Of a DNA stretch of 64,000 nt, positions 47,570-59,692 are shown piece after piece. This stretch comes from Nigrospora sphaerica (lineage: Eukaryota; Ascomycota; Sordariomycetes; Amphisphaeriales; Apiosporaceae): NCBI GenBank assembly GCA_018287875.1, contig JAGVVL010000025.1, positions 1,550,001-1,614,000 on the forward strand, given 5' to 3'. Numbering within the stretch: position 1 is the stretch's first letter; every line of letters starts with the position of its first letter. The notes under the pieces were generated by a model that was given only the letters and a program-made list of their open reading frames with translations, was not told the origin of the DNA and did not search any database. The position numbers and the translations under genes were made by a program.

Positions 47570-50161
47570 CTACCACGATCGAGTATATTAGGTTGCTGTA
47601 GTGGGCATATGGTATGAATATATCGTAGAGATAGGCATTCAGGGGTGGGTGGTGAGTTGAGCTGGGGACCATAGGAACGCTATCCAGTGTATGACCAGGA
47701 AGTCAGGGCCATATTCACGAACGGCAGTGTTGTTGAAAAGGCCATGTCCGTACGAATTTTGTAGCCTCAGCCATTCGCTGCATCCGTTACGTAAAAGGCT
47801 TTTCTACATCTAAGGCTGAAAAATCCATGTTATCGGATTAGCTGGACGCATTATAATGAGATTACGTGATAAACGTATGCTCGCCCCTATATGTTGACTA
47901 TATACACCCTACGTATAAGACCTACGCTAGTAGCACGCCGTTTCATTTGAGATGCCAGCGAGAGATCAGTAAGGGTGTGCTTCGTGGTACTTGGTTCCCT
48001 GTAGGGTGCTTGTCGTACCTGAACGTCCCCTATCCACATGATCTAGTGGCGCCGACCATGGCACCCTTGTACCCTTGTCGCCTAAATCAAGTGGGCAAGG
48101 CACGCCAACATGACAAGCTACGAAAAGCACATACTGAAATGACCGAGTATTTCGGCCGAGTCCAGGACTTTCCACAGGCCCCCTTATTTTCGTCTTAGCC
48201 CGCGGTCGTTGCTCCGCGTTATGGAACCTGGCCGGCCTCTTTACGGCCTCGCGCTGCCTGTGCACTCCGCAGATGGTGGGGTTACTCTACATGTAGGGAA
48301 TCGTCGCATCAAACTAAGACGAAACGAAAAGAAACAAAAGGTGTGCTAAGCGTGCCAAATGCTTACGGTCTATTACTCCCTTCTAATACGACTCTCACAC
48401 ACCTATGTTTTCACCACCTATGACACCGCATCACCATCTAACGAAACACATGTGCCTCGAGTCTCGAGTTCCCCCTATTCGTCACTATTGACCTCGTCCT
48501 CGCCTTACCTAATAACGAGTGACTTTTTCACGGCCTCCAGATCTTTAATTTCTTCCTCCCTTCGGTATGCTACGGCAAATTAATGCTGTCTCGTCGTACA
48601 CTAGCCATATTCCGGACTTAGCTAAGTAGGCCCCAAGCTACAGGACTCTCTCTTTACGCTCCTCCGTCATGGATGCCATCTCGAAGTTCTATTCGCCGTA
48701 ATCTACTGGGCCAGAGAACTAATCGGAGGAAAAGTACGTCTCGGTCCAAGGCAAGCCCCTTACGGCGAAGTCTTCTAGGAGAGGGCGTGGCGATCCCTTC
48801 GCTAGACGTGGGAACTCGTCGCTATAGATCCTATCATAGTCCTGTTAGCGTAGAAGGAGTGAATCCGGGAGCCCACTAAGCGATTTCCATGGGAAGGTGT
48901 CGTCGATGTAGCCCATGCGGACGGATGTGATTTCAGGCGTGACAGAAAGGCCAGGACGGTATGGACGTAAGGAAAGATATCAAGGTCGCCAAGGCAACAG
49001 AACACCTTTCCGTGCGTGCCGCTGACCAGATAGGGGGCTTGCTCCAACTGTTTCCCGCCCCCGTCTCTCGTTTATTTTCCCCACGCCCCCCTCGTCTTTC
49101 CTGCCGCTCGCCGACTTTGGCAGCCCTGCCAACGAACGTACCCCACTCAGTCTCTCGGTGGCCCGCCTGCCCCTCGCCGACATGATAGACGGGTAGGCCA
49201 TCACTGCTGTACCGACTCATTGCCTCTCTCCCCGAGGGTGTCTTCTGGCCGGCTCGACCTGCACCAGGAGGAAGGAGGAACGGGAGCACACATTCGTACC
49301 CAACAGCATTATCAGGCAGGAGAGGGGGCCCAGAAAAGGCGGGCGAGTACAAATCAGCCGGTGCTTGTACACGGATGAGGCAATGGGGCAGCGAAAGCAC
49401 CGTCAGCCCTAAAACCAAGCGGCACCACTTCACTCTCTCTGGGCCTGCAGTGCCTATGTTTTTGTGACTTGCAGATCACCCTCTCGACGATCTTTCATGC
49501 CGACGCGATGATACTATACTCTCTTACCGCGCTCAACCACCCCCCTCGAGCAGGTTGTTCTTATCGAATACACCCATGCTCATAGGTATCTGGCCTACCG
49601 TACTTGCTCGTGAATGAAGGCGTCCAAGGGCCCGTGTGCCGTTGGGGGCGGTGCATTAGAAATCGGCATTTACCATAATAGTAGCTAGCTTTGGCAGGAA
49701 GACATTTATGGTACTCATCCTGAAGATATGCTGAAAAGTACTCCGGATTGTGCCAGTTCGTGGCATCGTGTTTCGCGGTTCATTTGAAGCTCATTACTAT
49801 TATTACAAGGGTATATATCCCATCCTATACATCCGAGCCTCGCCAGATGGCTGTTTCCTGTGCCAGTTCTCCTACAGTACATCCGAAGCTTCCTCAACCG
49901 TCCGCTTTGAAGAAAGGCAGGGGTGGGCGGTCATCCCCTTAAAAAGCTCTTCGAGCCTTACCAGTGCAGCTAGATGCAGTTCCACCCAACAGCCGAACGA
50001 TTCTATCACCCCTAATGGTGTGCTGAACAGAGACCGCCGTCCATACCCCTCGAATCCTCCTTTTGTGGCCTACAGTACTAGAGATACCGCAGCGACATTG
50101 GACAGCCCAATAAGGCAAGCCATGAGCGAGCCGTAGCGCCAGCCAACAAAGGGTCGACCCT
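47570..50161. other. Gene-free, relic-like stretch
   Basis: Base composition is uneven, with AT-rich portions around 47.6-48.6 kb. A short minus-strand segment at 48505-48581 reads like coding sequence but is closed by stops on both sides. Nothing else can be named. The right end is the 3' flank of INP1. Confidence 0.45.
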
Positions 50162-52724
50162 CTAGTCGACCTCCCACCTGCCGTCGTTATCCTCACTGGA
50201 GCTGTTGTAATTGGAAGTCGAAGCACGCGATACGTTCTCGTGGAAACCATGCATCGCCGCGAACCTGCTGACAGAAAAAGGGTAATCGTCTTCTTCGTCG
50301 CTCCAATTGCTGAGCTCGCCGTCCGAGTAGTCCCACTCGACGGGAATCTGATCGCCGCCCTCGTTGAAGCCCATGACGATACCTCGCCACTCGCCGGCGG
50401 CAATCTTAGCGGCCACCTTGAGCATGAGATTGACGAGGTGGCTGGGCGGCGAAAGAAGTATCTCTACCGTCTTGTTGATGAGGGCACCCGGCAAAGCACG
50501 CACAAGTCCCAATGCGCTGGAAGCCCGTCGGGGTCGGGGGGGCGTAATTAGATTGGCTGCCGGAGGCAACGGCGACAGCCCGCGGCGGCTGCTGATAGAC
50601 AGGTTGTTGGTGCTGCTGCGTCGCTGGCGCATTCTGGGCCGGTCAGCAAGAGCCGAAGACCGGCCCAAGGGTTGAATGGGCTCGTGACCTCGGGGGCTTG
50701 TGGGCTTCCAGCCATTAGCGACAGATCGGGCACTCGGCACATCGGGCTCGTGTGTCGCGCGGGCTGGGCTTGGGACCAGTGTCGAGTCCGTAATGGGCGT
50801 GAGCAACGGACCCATGTCGTCCCGGATGTAGGGGCGAGCCCTCTGCATGACAATGTTGTCATGAGGATAAGGAAAGGTGTGGACTGCAGGGGTTTCCGTC
50901 TCGGCTGCTGTTGGCGGCCGTACAAGTGGACTGGTCGGGCCATGCCACGACTGTGTGCTATGGAACGAGTCTGTAGACTCGACATCCGACACATCTCCCG
51001 AATCTTGCGATGTAGCCAGCGGTTCAGGGGGTGGCGGTTGTGCCGCACGGGGTGTTGGCCCGCCAAGTTCCTGCGCGGGCTCCGAAGGTCTGGATGTGAC
51101 CACACTCAGATGCGGCGGCATCGAGACCGTACGGCCAGCCAAGATCCGGCTTATTCGCTTCTTTTTGAGATTAATTGCGCCGACCTTGCCAGATCCCTCC
51201 CACGAAGAGCGGGGAACCTCGGCTTCGTCAGCAAATGCGCCGTTCTTGATATTATCCGTCGCCTGCATTGCCAGGAAAGCCGAAGGCTTGGGCGTCGAAT
51301 TTTGGGCCGATGGCGCATCAGGGAAGCGTTTCGGCACGACGCCTTGCTCTTCCCCATCAATGCTGCGCTGATAAGGTCTTGGTCTTGTAGACGGTGTCAT
51401 CGTAGTAGGAGGACCGGACATCTCGGCCGTCTGCAGAGATGGCTGGCCTCGATGGACTTCAGTGTCCATGACGGCATCAGAAAGCGCGGCTTGGAGTTTT
51501 ACCAAACCTTTCTGCCCCGGCTCCCGCGCTTGAGGCTCAAGATGACCGTGATAGTACTCAGCTATCGGGTCGCCAAATTGTGTCGCTGGAGTTTCGTAGC
51601 CTGGTGTTGCTTCTGGCTCAGATGATGCCCCAACCTCAGACGGCGGGGACGATGCTGACAAGCTCGCCGTCGTTTCCAGGTCTGCCGTTTCTGTGGCGTT
51701 TTCCTTACTTGCAGTGGTTGGCCCCTGAACTCTATCCAGGATGGCCACGTCTTCTTCCACGATTGTTTCCTGGTTTCCCCTCGCGAACCCAGCTTCTTGT
51801 GCTTCATCTTCCTCTCTTGCCGGCTTCTGAACGTTCTCGCTCGCAGGAGGGATATTTCGTCGCATGTCCACACCACGCAATGCTTTCGAGTTAATCATGG
51901 GGGCTTCCTGATGCGCTTTTTGCAGTGCCGTCTGCCCTTCCAAAGGGCTTCTCGGTCGCCTTTTCTCGACGACAATCTTTGGCGGGGGCGCGGGGGGCGA
52001 AAGATCGGATGTGAAAACAGAAGGGATAAGATTCTTCCCGACTGGTGTCCAAGGTCTTTTCTTCACGGGCGTCGTGGGTTTCGCCGGCAGCTCGACGGTA
52101 AAGCTCCGTTGAAAAGGACATTCCGTTTTCTCAAACAACAGGATCTTATCGAACACCTGCTTCAACACCAGTGCGTTTTCGAGGTCGTCCTGGTTCTTTA
52201 CCGGGACTTCGATCCTCCAGTATTGTGGTCGTCGAATCTGGAGTACAAACTGGCTGCTGTCTTCGGCAATGCACCAACACTGGCTCTTGGGCAGGATGGG
52301 CTGGAGCGCGTTTCCGCAGTTTAAGAATGCGACGGACCCAGGGGCCCGATAGATACGAAATGAGCCTGGACGAGTCGAGGTTAGCAAAGCATCGGCCGCC
52401 GACAGTGTACCGGGAACGAAACGAACCGATCGCGATTGTCCGCTCCAGCTGCGAGGATGCTGGGAGGGACCCGGGCGGAGGTTCGTCGAGGAAATCTGAC
52501 GAGCCATGGGAGTTGCGTAGGGTCGACGTGAAGGATACGATTTTCACCGCCGGGTGGTTGTACAGTGTTTCTACCAGGTCTTCGGGGCCTTTCGAGCCCC
52601 CCGAGAACGACAGGCGCGACGAAGTAGACGAGACTGAGACGGACCTCCCCCGGGCTTCGTAGCCGCCAGGGGCCGTGACCACGCGCCGTGGCACCTGAGC
52701 TCGAGAGTCGACAGGAGATTCCAT
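50162..52724 (-). CDS. INP1: Inheritance of peroxisomes protein 1 (INP1), two exons
   Basis: INP1 is a peripheral peroxisomal protein that tethers peroxisomes to the cell cortex so that some are retained at division. Exons on the minus strand are 52427-52724 and 50162-52365, giving 833 aa. The conserved INP1 domain covers about residues 35-200: ETLYNHPAVKIVSFTS, then LERTIAIGSFRIYRAPGS rebuilt across the 61-nt intron (G|GTTCGT ... CCAG), then LQPILPKSQCWCIAED and FVLQIRRPQYWRIEVP. The rest is long, low-complexity and disordered, rich in Pro, Ser, Glu and Thr. A short hydrophobic-basic conserved segment lies near residues 720-770, and the C-terminus is acidic (YSDGELSNWSDEEDDYPFSV). The start at 52724 is the ATG before ESPVDSRAQ; the frame is open a little further upstream. 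Length fits filamentous ascomycete members, which are longer than the yeast one. Confidence 0.87.
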
Positions 52725-54536
52725 GGCTTTTGCCGGGGGGGTGGGCAAGAAGGTGGGAATGCGGGAAGTAAGCGTTTTATTCGGTCGACCAAGGCCGGAA
52801 GTCGGTCGCTCGAAGCATGACGGTTCAGCGCAGAGAGCCTTGTTTTCCCGTCCCGTGGACTACGGATGGGATGAGATGCGCAGGATCACACTGCTGGAAT
52901 CAAGGGCGCGAGGCGGGTTGCGCGGATGACGAGGAAAGCCGAGGGTGAGACGGAGGGGTCGTCTGTCTGGCAGGTTGATCGCAGGTCGGCAGTTTGCGAC
53001 GGTCTTACACAAGCCAAGAACCCTGCCAACGGGCGAATTATGTGTAAGGCTGGGGGACTGGAGGAGCGACCGGCCAGCCGGACAAGACCAAGGAGACTAA
53101 CGATGGCGGGGGAGGTGTATCCAACGGAGGGCGAGGAGGGAGGGAAATGTACATGGAATGAGGAAGAGAACGAACGAGAGAATGAATGAGGGACGGGCCG
53201 CAAAGCGTCACGAAAAGGTCGCAACGGAAGGGTCGTCGCAAAGCCCAGGCACACCAGGTCCGTATGGGGTGGTGGATGGTAGATTAAAAGCTGGTGGGGA
53301 CATTCCAATGGGGTGCGGATGTCGGTGCAGGTGCTTTTTGCGCTCGCTGGAGCCCGGATCAGCGCCCCGAAGCAGGTACGGATGGATACAATATAGTAGA
53401 TGTTCGTTCAAAGTGGTCAGTTTAGCTAGTCCGTACGCGCTCGGGCGGGTTCCCCTAATTATTGCCTTTAGCAGCATCTGCGTGCCCCGACGCCCCCATT
53501 GGCTAGCTCGTGGACTCGTCAGCTGCGTCTCGGCAAGTCCCAGTTTGCCCAGTGAAGGTCGGCACAGAAGGTCGGGCAGATATGGCATCGTTCGAGTCGA
53601 CGGGCCTCTGGACATATGCTCGTTCGATTGCCGGTTTCAAGATGGAATGCTAGCGGTTCCGGCCACCTGGTACTTGCCCCGTTCGCCGGGGGCCACCAGG
53701 CTTCCAATGCTCGAATGCGTGTCGACAAGGATCGCATGATTCGATGGCTCGTGGCGGGCCAGAGCCTCCCGTCTCAATTGCTGCCGGGGCCTGGCCTGCC
53801 CCGCTGACCACGCCCGCGACGACTTCGAACGCTGTTGGTGGGTGTGTGCAGATATGATCCCTTCGGCAGCGGATCCTTTGATCCCAAGGCGCTACAACGA
53901 AACGCAGATAATCGATAGCCTCAAGTACACATCTGCCGAAATCGTGCCCCGTAGGTACCTACCGGGTATGCAGGCAACAGGGCGGAACATCTGCTGGCTT
54001 TTATTGGATTTTCGCATGATCTGCCGACCACGCAGCAAGGGACTGGCCGGTAGAGAAATATGGCGATGTATTGGGCAAGGGGATGCTGTAGGGGGACCTT
54101 GTGCGGCTCGGCATCTGTCTGGCCATAATACAAGCGCCTGCTTGATGGCCTATCGAATACCTTCAACCCATTTTAACGGGCCATGTACCCGGGATGCCAT
54201 CACGATCCTCGGCCGCGCAACAACGTCCCGTCTAGTCTGGCCGGGCCCTTTGTTGAGTTGCTGTACAGAGAAGCAGTGGAAAAAGTTAGAGGCTGCAGAA
54301 GCCACACGCCAGCGCGTGCCAACCTTGGCTGCGATCCGACGAGCACGAGCACAAGCCTTCGCCCCCAGTGCCTGACTACTAGGTCGTTTCTTGGCGAAAG
54401 TGTCGTCATTGTTGGTAGCTCCGCTTTGGAACAGCTGCAACTCTCGGTTGACCACACCTCGAGCCGGTTGAATTCTCGTCTGCAAACCCACAGACTCGTC
54501 GGTACTCGCTGCCGACCACATTCGGCAACGCCCATC
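52725..54536. other. Divergent intergenic region, 1.8 kb
   Basis: This must hold the promoters of INP1 (minus) and the UsgS-like gene (plus). It contains a GTAGGTACCTACC motif near 53953. No gene seen. Confidence 0.5.
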
Positions 54537-55861
54537 ATGGCTGCCTCGAAACTTGAGTCCAGGATTGCCTCTCAGCTCGACAAAGACGAGGTCAAGAAGG
54601 CCTTCGACACGTCGCACTTCGACCTGAACGCGATACTGCGGGGTATCCAGCTGACCCTGGTGGGAGGTAGCCATCCCCAGCTAGCACGCGACCTTTGGCC
54701 TTGACTGACTGAGAACAGCCCATCGAGCCCTGCAGAATCCCGCCGTCTTCGACAATGAACACTACAGGCAGGCGGCCATTGCCGTGGGCGCCGGCATTGC
54801 CATTCGCCTGATCCTTCAGATCCCGGTTCGTCCCACCTCCGGCGCCGCCACGGACATCGTCTTCTGCGACATAGACTGACCTGGCCACTTGTCTGCAGAT
54901 CATAGGCCTCAAACTCTTGATACGATCCCTCTCCCTCTTCTGGGACCTCGACCAGACATCTTGGGATGACACCATCGTCAGCAGCCTCGACCTGCTCGCC
55001 AACCACGTCCTTCAGGTTCCCTTTTTCCTGATGGCTCTGATGCGATACGTCACCCCGACTCTTGACAACATGTTCATGGACTCGCTCCGATGGGTCGACA
55101 TGACGTATGTGCAGAAACACAAGGGCGAAAACCCGGACGACCTGCGCGATATGTACTATCCCAACCTCCGCCAGTACAGGGTCAAGGACGGTAGCACCCA
55201 CTCAACAAGCACGGCCGAGGCCGTCAGCATGTTCCTCTACCGATTCGGCCGCCGTGCCGCCATCTCCCTGGCCATATTCGCCTTGTCTTATCTTCCCTAT
55301 GTTGGCCGCTTCGTTCTTCCCGCTGCCAGCTTCTACACCTTCAACAAGGCCGTCGGGCTGGGACCAGCCGCCATCATCTTCGGGACGGGCATTGTCTTGC
55401 CCAAGAAGTACCTGGTCATTTTCTTGCAGACGTATTTCTCCTCGCGCAGCTTGATGCGAGAGCTTCTGGAGCCGTACTTTGCCCGTGTGCACATGAACAA
55501 GAAACAGAAAAAGAATTGGTTCCGCAGCCGTGAGGGCTTGCTCTTCGGCTTCGGAATCGGTTTCTACACGCTTCTGCGCGTGCCTCTTCTCGGCGTCTTG
55601 ATCTACGGCATTGCCGAGGCCTCGACGGCCTATCTCATTACCAAGATTACTGACCCGCCACCACCTCCCTCGCAAGCTGCTGAATACGCCGAAAGTCAGC
55701 AGGAATGGAAAAACAAGCACGATTTCCTCAGCCTGTCCCTATTCGAACTCGACACGCATTCCGACTCGACACAGGCCGGGTTGGGATCGGCTTCGAGCGC
55801 CCCCAGCGACCCGCCCACCTACGAGGAAGCCACTGAGCCCAGACACAGAAAAGAGCTGTAG
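54537..55861 (+). CDS. usgS: UsgS-like integral membrane protein, three exons
   Basis: Exons are 54537-54666, 54719-54825 and 54899-55861, giving 399 aa. The frame joins TLVG|AHRALQNP and ILQIP|IIGLKLL cleanly. It resembles the conserved fungal family annotated as transmembrane protein UsgS, whose function is not established; the symbol is from memory and moderately sure. Hydrophobic segments lie around residues 65-85 (AAIAVGAGIAIRLILQIP), 115-135 (VLQVPFFLMALMRY), 195-260 (three segments including YLPYVGRFVLPAASFY) and 305-325 (LLRVPLLGVLIYGIAEAS). The C-terminal 75 residues are hydrophilic, with a proline run and a PPTYEEA motif of the PPxY type, which WW-domain ubiquitin ligases such as Rsp5 bind. 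The gene diverges from INP1. Confidence 0.82.
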
Positions 55862-56678
55862 TACAAGTCGGCAGCTTGTATGGAAAATGGCTGGACTGGG
55901 CTCTGGAATAGCGCGGTCGAGTACAGAGTTCTGCTCCTTAGTCCAAGGTATTCAATTCTCAAGGCCGCGTGGATTGGGTCGATAGGTTCTTCCTCCACCG
56001 TCGCTGGCAACAAAAATGACCATTTATAAGTCCCCACCCCCACCCTGTCTGCCTGTTTAGCTTGGCCGGTATAGAAAGATCTTGGTCGTTCTTGTAGTTT
56101 AAGCTCTGTACCCCGAGAGGGACTGGGGATGACATCAGCACGGGGAACCACAGTTGACCCTGCGATATCTCCAAATATATACACATATATGGACTCTTGA
56201 AAATTTGAGAGTAAATAGATTACGTTTTCCATTTCATTCCTGCTCCCAAGGGACCGGGCCAAAGGAGCTTATGTAGGTCTTATCAGCAGATCATGACGGC
56301 AGCGGCAGATTCCGACTGCGGTCCACCCACCCACTTGGAGCTGGCCAAGGAGATAAGCCCGTTTCTCTCCTATCTGCCGAACGTTGGGCATACCGGATAC
56401 CATGGCCCGATCGGGGGGGCAATGAACTTCAGTATTCCATCCATGGCAACTTATGACGCCTGTAGATCCGGTTCCAGTCAATGGCTGCATGGAGGCGATG
56501 CGGGGTAACAAACACCTGTGCATGTGCTAAGTGTTCACGATGCGCCGGCGCACGCCACATTAATCTAACTTCGTATACCCCTCTGTCTTGCGCGGAACTC
56601 GAATCACAAACATTGAAACATCATCTTCTCCTAAGCAAAACCTTGGGTTCCAGACTCTCGCTCTCCGTACGAGTGACC
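55862..56678. other. Intergenic region upstream of formamidase
   Basis: It contains the 3' end of the UsgS-like gene, an AT-rich segment near 56170-56230 and the formamidase promoter. No gene seen. Confidence 0.5.
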
Positions 56679-59204
56679 ATGGGCAAAACCGGGATTAGGA
56701 CAGCGGCCAAGGTCAGCCTTGACATCCCGGCAGCCGAACAGAAAGTTCTCCATGTAAGACCCCCCACGTCTCTCCCCGGTTCTCGCCCGGCAGCTCATCA
56801 AGAAACCAGAATCGGTGGCACCCAGACAGTACGCTTTTTCTTTCTTCCCACTGGAAGCTGGACGGCGCAGCGAAGTCCGGGGAGGGTTCTTGGGCTCGCT
56901 AACATCGAGGCCCTGGTAGTTCCTTTCGCGGGCACCATTAAAGACGGCGAGACGGTCAAGATAGAATGTGTTGACTGGTAAGGAGCCTTCCGCTTTCCCG
57001 CCCAGGGACCCGTGGGCGGGCTCGGCCAGAGGACCCTCACACGGGGCCGAGTGAGACTCCACGCGGGTGGCCGGGAGAGTGAGCCGGACTGACAATGAAC
57101 CCGTCTCGGCCAACGAAAAGGACCGGCGGCCAGATCGGCAACAATGACAGCGCCGACGACGTGCGCGATGTCGACTTGACCAAGATCCACTACCTCACGG
57201 GGCCGTTCGAGATCGAGGGCGCGGCCCCCGGCGACCTGCTGCTCGTCGAGATCATGGACGTCCAGCCGTTCGAGGATCACCCGGTACGTGAGATCTGTGC
57301 GCCCCGGTTTCTCCGGGGGTAGTGAAATGGGCGTGCCGCCAACAGTCTTGGTGCCGCGGTTCGGCTCGGGGGTATTTGGCCCGAGGTGGCCTGGAGGAGG
57401 CGTGATCTATGTTGCCTGTTAGCAGGGCGACACACGGGAGGTGATGGGCTATGATACCGGGGACGCGACAAGCAGGGCTAACTATTTACTCGTCTAGTGG
57501 GGGTTCACGGGCGTCTTCGACAAGAACAACGGCGGCGGGTTTCTGGACGAGATCTATCCATCCCCGTAGGCATCCCTTGCCCCCCCCCCCCAAATCCTCC
57601 TCCCCGCCTCCTCTCCCCCCCTGGTTTTTTCCTCGCTAACGTGGCCCATCCTCCCGCCACCAGGGCGAAGGCGATTTGGGACTTTGAGGGCATCTACGCG
57701 ACGTCGCGGCACATACCGCACGTCAAGTTCGCGGGGCTGATCCACCCGGGCATCCTGGGCTGCGCGCCGTCGGCCGAGGTGCTGGCGACGTGGAACGCGC
57801 GCGAGGCCGAGCTCATCGCCGCCAACCGCCTCGCCGACGGCCGCGTCGTCGCCCAGCCCCCCAACCCCGTCAATGCCCACGCCGGCGCCGGCGACGCCGC
57901 CCTGCGCGACCGCGTCGGCGCCGAGGGCGCCCGCACCATCCCCGGCCGGCCCGAGCACGGCGGGAACTGCGAGTACGTTCTTTTTTTCATTGCCCTTTTC
58001 TTGTGTTGCGTCGCCTCGCCGGAAAGCCTTGAGTATTCGGCCGTCGTCCGTGGCCGTAGAAGCCAGGGTCCGGATCGTGTCATAGAGCGAGTCCTCCCTG
58101 GAGACGAGGGGACGGAGGCCACGTGAGGGAAGGCCGCTATCTCTTGGATATCTGCACCTGGTCGGCGAAGGAAACACAAGAGGAAGGTACCAAGGCTAAT
58201 GACGGCGGGGATAACCACAGCATCAAGAACCTGAGCCGCGGGAGCAAAGTCTACCTGCCGGTCCACGTACCTGGGGCCAAGTTTTCCGTGGGCGACCTGC
58301 ACTTTTCGCGTACGTCCGAAGCCCCCTTTTCCTCTTTCCTCTCCCACTCCCTCCTTCTCTTCCCACCACCCTCCTTTCCTCCGCCCCAATCCATCTTTTT
58401 GCGCAAACCCGACCGCATCCAGGGCGGAGAAGAGGGGACGGAGAGCTGACCCCTCCAAACGGTACAGAGGGCGACGGGGAGATATCCTTCTGCGGGGCCA
58501 TCGAGATGGCGGGCGTCATCACCATCAAGTTCCAGGTGGTCAAGAACGGCGTGGCCGAGCTGGGCGGGCTCAAGTCGCCCATCTATATCCCGGGCCCCGT
58601 CGAGCCGCAGTTCGGTCCTGGCCGCATGATCTACTTTGAGGGCTTCTCTGTCGACCAGCACGGCAAGCAGCACTACATGGACGTCACCGTCGCGTACCGC
58701 CAGACCATTCTGCGTAAGTCGCGCGTGCGCCCCGTTTTCTCCCTTTTCCCCGTCCTCCCCTTTCCCCCCTTCTTTTCCCGGAACGGGCAGATACTCCTTC
58801 CCCTCCCAAGGAGACGTCCCTCCAGGTTCCACGGGGGCTGACGAAGCGAACGCTCCCGCCCAGGCTGCATCGAGTACCTCCGGCGCTTCGGGTACAGCGA
58901 CTACCAGATCTACCTGCTGCTCTCGTGCGCGCCGGTGCAGGGCCACGTGGCGGGCATCGTCGACATCCCCAACGCGTGCACGACGCTGGGCCTGCCCATG
59001 GACATCTTCGACTTCGACATCAGCCCGGCCGCCGGCGCCGTCCACCCGCGCGACATGGGCGCCTGCGCCTTCGCCGCCGGCGCCCGCGAGGGCGCCGTCG
59101 TGACCACGGCTGGCAGCAACAGCGAGCACAGCTTCGGCGGCGGCCTCACGTACAAGGAGTCCTCGGTCGTCAACAAGGTCAAGGACGCGGTTTCGTCTTC
59201 GTAG
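56679..59204 (+). CDS. fmdS: Formamidase (FmdA/AmdA family), nine exons
   Basis: Formamidase hydrolyses formamide to formate and ammonia, letting the fungus use it as a nitrogen source; in Aspergillus fmdS is under nitrogen control. Exons are 56679-56753, 56810-56828, 56920-56977, 57121-57283, 57498-57565, 57664-57972, 58221-58309, 58468-58713 and 58864-59204, giving 455 aa. The second exon has 19 nt and carries NRWHPD; it joins to IPFAGTIKDGETVKIE. Later family landmarks are GGQIGNND, HYLTGPFEIEGAAPGD, GFTGVFDKNNGGGF, the AKAIWDFEGIYATSRHIP stretch, RPEHGGNCDIKNLSRGSK, VGDLHFSQGDGE and GIVDIPNACTTLGLPMDIF. All nine junctions keep frame and conserved residues. The C-terminal about 40 residues are Ala/Gly-rich. 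The gene converges on OTU1. The Aspergillus symbol is used by analogy. Confidence 0.95.
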
Positions 59205-59692
59205 CACACAAACAGCCCGCCCCCCGTGGGCTCTGTCTTCTATCGTGTGTTCCCGCCCTGGGGTGGGGACGCCGTTCTTCTCTATAACATAGCTCAGCAC
59301 AAAACTACCTGTTCTACCCAGTCAGGTGTGATTCGCTCGTCAAAAAATCGCCAATGTGGGTATTGCGCTCGCCCATGCCATGTTATACTTTGCGTCTTGC
59401 ACTTCCCTTGCGCATGTGCTCCCCCGTCATGCCTTGAAAACAGAAAGGCAGTGGGTCGTATTTTGGCGTCGTAGTCTCGTTCCCTTCGTAATACTTTCGT
59501 CGTCGTAGTCGACGCCTACTCCGCAAAGCCCCAGTCGCGGGCGATAGTCAGTTTGCTCTCCTGGACCCAGAGCTGGGTCGTACAGGCATCCATCTCATCC
59601 ACGTCCCGAGGCAACTAGGCGGCAGCCCGAGCCTTAGCTGGAGCCTTAGCTGGGTATTGCCAACCGCCCCCGCCCCATTCTTCCCGGCCCCT
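59205..59692. other. Intergenic region between convergent genes
   Basis: This is the 3' flank shared by formamidase and OTU1. Nothing else seen. Confidence 0.5.
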
